A stretch of DNA of 6,737 bases from Pseudomonadota bacterium (GTDB lineage: Bacteria > Pseudomonadota > Alphaproteobacteria > Sphingomonadales > Sphingomonadaceae). Position 1 is the first letter of the stretch, and every line of letters begins with the position of its first letter. The stretch spans positions 1 to 6,737 of the forward strand of contig JAEVYW010000110.1 in NCBI GenBank assembly GCA_023392555.1. The letters are read 5' to 3'. Positions 4,480 through 6,737 of the stretch are shown piece by piece. The position numbers and the translations under genes are program-made. A model generated the notes under the pieces. It was not told the origin of the DNA and ran no database searches. It saw nothing but the letters and a program-made list of their open reading frames with translations.

Positions 4480-5785
4480 GCCGCTCCCGCGCTAGCCGGC
4501 TCATTAGGATTGCTGCTCGCTTCGCCTGGCGGAAGATCGACGCAATATCGACGCTCTCCCCCGGCGCGTGGCTTCCGGCGCCCGCCGGACCGAGGCCGAC
4601 CAGCCCGTCCGTGTCCGCGGCGACGAAAGCGATGTCGCCCGCGCCGCGCTTCTCCGGATCGGTCTCGCCCATCTGCTCCAGCCCCATGTCGGCGTTGACG
4701 CGGTTGAGGCGGGCAAGGAGTGCCCGATTGCCCGCGGTCGGCGGCATCGACGGATAGCCGCCCGGGTCGAAGCTGAGCACTGCGGTGGTGCCCGGCAGGT
4801 GCTGCGCGACGATCGCCTGCATCTTCACCTTCGTCCGGGCGATCTGGTCCGGCGAGATAGCGCGCATATCGCCGCGAGCGACGGCCGATGACGGGATCAC
4901 GTTGGTCTTGCCCGTCGCAGCGATCCGGATGCGGTCCTTGTCGAGCTCGGCGGTCGCGCCGCCGCCGATCAGGCCGACGCTGTAGGTGAGCTTGTCCTCG
5001 CGAAGCTCGCGGCGGAACGCGTCGAGGATCCGCGTAAGCTCGTAGATCGCACCGTTGCCGTCGGTAAAGATGCCGCTCGAATGGCCGGTCGGCGCGCTTG
5101 CGACCAGCGTCCAACTGTCGGAGCTGCGCCGGGCGATGGCGCCCATGTCGCGCACGCCATTGGGGCCGGCCTCCTGCGACAGTCCTTCGAAGTCGAGCGC
5201 CACGTCGGCCCACTTGCCCGCCTCGATCAACGGACCTCGGGTGACCGTAATCGGGTCGCCGGCATCCTCTTCGTCGCCGGTGAGGACGATCGTGATGTCG
5301 GCGGGCTTCAGCGTCCCTGCCGCATGCATGGCGCGAAGGGCCGCGACCATCACAGCCATCCCGCCCTTATCGTCGCCAGAGCCCGGACCGATCCCGAGAT
5401 TGCCGCGGCGTTCCCAGCGCTGGAACGGCGAGTCCGGTTCGAACACCGTGTCGAGATGGCCGATCAGCAGCATTCGCTTGCCGCGGCCGCTGCCCTTGTG
5501 GCGGGCGACGATGTGGCCGGAGCGGCCCGCGGCCTTCATATCGACCCACTGGACCTTGAAACCGATCGGCTCGAGCTCGGCGCGGAGCATCCGCCCGACC
5601 GCCTCGACTCCGGGGAAGTTCATCGTTCCGCTGTTCTGGTTCACCCAGCGCTCGAGCATCGCGACCGTGCGGTCCTGCCCCGCGTCGACGCTTTGCTGCA
5701 TCCGCTGCTCGGCGGGGGAAAGCTGGGCGGCCGCAGGAGCGGCGAGGGCGAAAGCGCAAAATGCGAGAAGCGGACGAAGCAGCAT
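4472..5785 (-). CDS. Exported M20 family metallopeptidase, glutamate carboxypeptidase type
   Basis: The 437-residue protein has a Sec signal peptide (MLLRPLLAFCAFALAAPAAA, cleavage expected after residue 20), so it acts in the periplasm or outside. All residues expected for a two-zinc M20 peptidase are present in order: His110 and Asp112 in GHLDTVF, the bridging Asp138 in GSGDDKGG, catalytic Glu172 with metal ligand Glu173 in TGDEEDAGD, Asp198 in ALDFEG, and His406 in GAGSHAPGES. The dimerisation (lid) domain is inserted at about 212-330 and contains TGHSSG with His235, which in relatives reaches the partner active site. Order and spacing are closest to bacterial carboxypeptidase G2, which removes C-terminal glutamate from peptides and folates; the actual substrate is not certain. 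The start at 5785 has only a weak ribosome binding site. The gene is divergent from the lysis pair. Its last codons and stop (CGA CGC TAA) come from repeat copy 3. Confidence 0.95.
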   Translation of the reverse strand: MLLRPLLAFCAFALAAPAAAQLSPAEQRMQQSVDAGQDRTVAMLERWVNQNSGTMNFPGVEAVGRMLRAELEPIGFKVQWVDMKAAGRSGHIVARHKGSGRGKRMLLIGHLDTVFEPDSPFQRWERRGNLGIGPGSGDDKGGMAVMVAALRAMHAAGTLKPADITIVLTGDEEDAGDPITVTRGPLIEAGKWADVALDFEGLSQEAGPNGVRDMGAIARRSSDSWTLVASAPTGHSSGIFTDGNGAIYELTRILDAFRRELREDKLTYSVGLIGGGATAELDKDRIRIAATGKTNVIPSSAVARGDMRAISPDQIARTKVKMQAIVAQHLPGTTAVLSFDPGGYPSMPPTAGNRALLARLNRVNADMGLEQMGETDPEKRGAGDIAFVAADTDGLVGLGPAGAGSHAPGESVDIASIFRQAKRAAILMSRLARERRR

Positions 5786-5820
5786 CCGATCACGCTAGCC
5801 CAGGAACAGCTTTCCTACAA

Positions 5821-5837
5821 CTAACCAAAAAGGTTAG
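5821..5837. promoter_or_regulatory. Inverted repeat in the leader of the lysis genes
   Basis: CTAACC (5821-5826) and GGTTAG (5832-5837) are perfect reverse complements around AAAAA. The site is 33 bases before the muramidase start and 35 bases before the divergent peptidase start. It could be a repressor or activator site for either gene, or a short mRNA hairpin. No convincing -10 or -35 was found nearby, so its place relative to a promoter is unknown. Confidence 0.45.
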
Positions 5838-5859
5838 CACCGCCCCTCGAATCTGGTTC

Positions 5860-5866
5860 GGGAGGG
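5860..5866 (+). promoter_or_regulatory. Ribosome binding site that fixes a TTG start
   Basis: GGGAGGG ends four bases before TTG 5871. The frame upstream is closed by TAG at 5835-5837 and offers no ATG or GTG, and the first in-frame ATG downstream is residue 50, inside the catalytic domain. TTG is therefore the start. Confidence 0.75.
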
Positions 5867-5870
5867 TGAA

Positions 5871-6434
5871 TTGACGGAAGACTTTGAAGTGGGCGCGCTG
5901 ATCGATGAATTGATCGAGCGCGAAGGTGGTTATGTGAACCATCCGGCAGACAAGGGTGGACCAACCTGCTTTGGCATTACCGAGGCGGTTGCCCGCGCGC
6001 ATGGCTACGCCGGGGCGATGCGCAGCCTGCCGCGCGAGGAAGCGGCAGCGATCTATCGCCGGCTCTACTGGCTGCGGCCACGCTACGACCAGGTTGCGAA
6101 GCGCGCGCCGCGCATTGCTGCCGAGTTGTTCGACACCGGCGTCAACATGGGCCCCGCGGTCGCGACGACCTTCCTCCAGCGGGCGCTCACAGCGCTTAAT
6201 CGCAACGGCAAGGATTACGGCGACCTGACGCCCGACGGCCGGATCGGCCCTGTCACTATGGGAGCGCTCGACGGGTTTCTTGCTGCTCGCGGAAAGCGGG
6301 GCGGGGAGACGGTTCTGCTGCGCGCGCTCGAGGCGCTCCAGGGTGAACGCTATTTGCGCCTCGCCGAGCGCCGCCCCGCCAATGAAGCGTTCCTTTACGG
6401 CTGGCTCGCGAACCGCATCGGTTCGATCGGCTGA
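5871..6434 (+). CDS. GH108 N-acetylmuramidase (endolysin) with PG_binding_3 domain
   Basis: The 187-residue protein is a complete GH108 lysozyme. The signature EREGGYVNHPADKGGPTCFG at 16-35 carries the expected catalytic Glu18, followed by GIT, then IYRRLYWLRPRYDQV and AAELFDTGVNMGP (84-95). The C-terminal half (about 95-175) matches the PG_binding_3 domain: FLQRALTALN, PDGRIGPVTMGAL, LLRALEALQGERYLRL and FLYGWLANRIG. It would cleave the glycan strands of peptidoglycan. There is no signal peptide, so it needs a holin to leave the cytoplasm, and a 3TM holin gene follows after 54 bases. This pairing is typical of prophages and gene transfer agents of alphaproteobacteria. Translation starts at TTG, which may keep expression low. 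Whether it serves a prophage, a gene transfer agent or a domesticated host function cannot be told from this window. Confidence 0.94.
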   Translation: MTEDFEVGALIDELIEREGGYVNHPADKGGPTCFGITEAVARAHGYAGAMRSLPREEAAAIYRRLYWLRPRYDQVAKRAPRIAAELFDTGVNMGPAVATTFLQRALTALNRNGKDYGDLTPDGRIGPVTMGALDGFLAARGKRGGETVLLRALEALQGERYLRLAERRPANEAFLYGWLANRIGSIG

Positions 6435-6488
6435 ATGTAGGGAATCCCGTTCGTCACTGCGAACATTCGGAACATTGGAGATAATGAG

Positions 6489-6737
6489 ATGGCATTTCTG
6501 GAAGCAATCGTCGGCCCCGTGTCCAAGCTGCTCGACAAGATCATTCCCGACCCGCAGGCGCGCGATCGGGCCAAGCTCGAACTGCTCAAGCTCCAGGGCG
6601 ACCAGGAGATGCAGGCAATCAGCGCCCAGATGCAGGCGATCGTCGCCGAAGCGCAATCGGCGGACCCGTGGACCAGCCGCGCACGGCCGAGCTTCCTCTA
6701 CATGATGTATGCGCTGATCCTGTGGGCGATCCCGATG
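6489..6737 (+). CDS. Holin of the 3TM gene-transfer-agent type (3' partial)
   Basis: The frame runs open to the window end, giving 83 residues. It begins MAFLEAIVGPVSKLLDKIIP, continues with a charged helical stretch (residues 20-57, rich in Gln and Met: LLKLQGDQEMQAISAQMQA), and then ADPWTSRARPSFLYMMYALI, which is the hallmark of the GTA_holin_3TM family just before and into its first membrane segment (from about residue 68). Two more membrane segments would follow beyond the window. Holins make membrane lesions that let the muramidase reach the wall. GGAG (6477-6480) lies eight bases before the ATG. An overlapping ATG at 6484 opens a different frame with no such similarity. The gap before it holds a short hairpin, GTTCG and CGAAC around a six-base loop (6449-6464), and a direct repeat of GAACATT at 6461 and 6470. 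Confidence 0.9.
   Translation, partial: MAFLEAIVGPVSKLLDKIIPDPQARDRAKLELLKLQGDQEMQAISAQMQAIVAEAQSADPWTSRARPSFLYMMYALILWAIPM

Noticed and set aside
4416..5213. 265-residue minus-strand frame ending near repeat copy 3
   Set aside because: It lies in another frame of the M20 peptidase gene, is extremely Arg-rich and low in complexity, and shows no domain; a shadow of high-GC coding DNA.
5803..5835. GGAAC as the -35 of a general stress (EcfG-type) promoter for the lysis genes
   Set aside because: The only following GTT is about 25 bases away instead of the expected 16-17, so the spacing does not fit.
5849..6446. GANTC (CcrM methylation) sites in the leaders of the muramidase (5849) and holin (6442) genes
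   Set aside because: GANTC also occurs inside coding sequence, for example GATTC near 465 and 1433, so two sites in leaders are not remarkable by themselves.
5790..6656. 288-residue minus-strand frame opposite the muramidase and holin genes
   Set aside because: Antisense to two genes with clear family motifs, and it crosses their intergenic gap and promoter region.

Overview
The window is GC-rich DNA, about two-thirds G+C in most genes, and looks like the chromosome of an alphaproteobacterium, most likely a sphingomonad. The reasons are the codon use, the mix of families (YcbB-type L,D-transpeptidase, ArsR plus SRPBCC pair, HD-GYP protein, secreted M20 peptidase, GH108 plus 3TM holin) and a dispersed palindromic repeat that yields false 'MSAxGGK' reading frames, which I recall from many alphaproteobacterial genomes. 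No database search was run; the taxon is inference.

Layout: (1) 1-1329, plus strand: the C-terminal part of an L,D-transpeptidase, then, after 33 bases, a two-helix membrane protein of unknown family, probably co-transcribed. (2) 1326-2190: an ArsR-type repressor (minus) divergent from an SRPBCC/AHSA1-like protein (plus). Their 49-base gap holds a perfect 8+8 inverted repeat that exactly fills the spacer of a good promoter for the SRPBCC gene and overlaps the start codon of the repressor, which probably has a leaderless mRNA. (3) 2285-3753: a likely 38-residue small gene (plus) with a strong ribosome binding site, convergent with a tandem HD/HD-GYP protein whose N-terminal HD domain has lost its metal ligands. 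(4) 3813-4479: a lower-GC segment with two small orphan genes, punctuated by three direct copies of a 38-base palindromic repeat. The middle copy supplies the stop codons of both convergent genes and the third copy supplies the stop of the next gene. (5) 4472-5785, minus: an exported M20 metallopeptidase of the glutamate carboxypeptidase type. (6) 5871-6737, plus: a lysis pair, a GH108 muramidase with a TTG start followed by a 3TM holin cut by the window end, of the type used by gene transfer agents and prophages.

The genes are mostly independent short units rather than one pathway. Cell-wall turnover recurs at both ends (transpeptidase; muramidase and holin). The items most worth a second look are the stop-supplying repeat, the nested operator, promoter and leaderless start of the ArsR/SRPBCC pair, the 38-residue gene, and the isolated lysis pair with an inverted repeat in its leader. 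I did not find an obvious new defence system or large mobile element.
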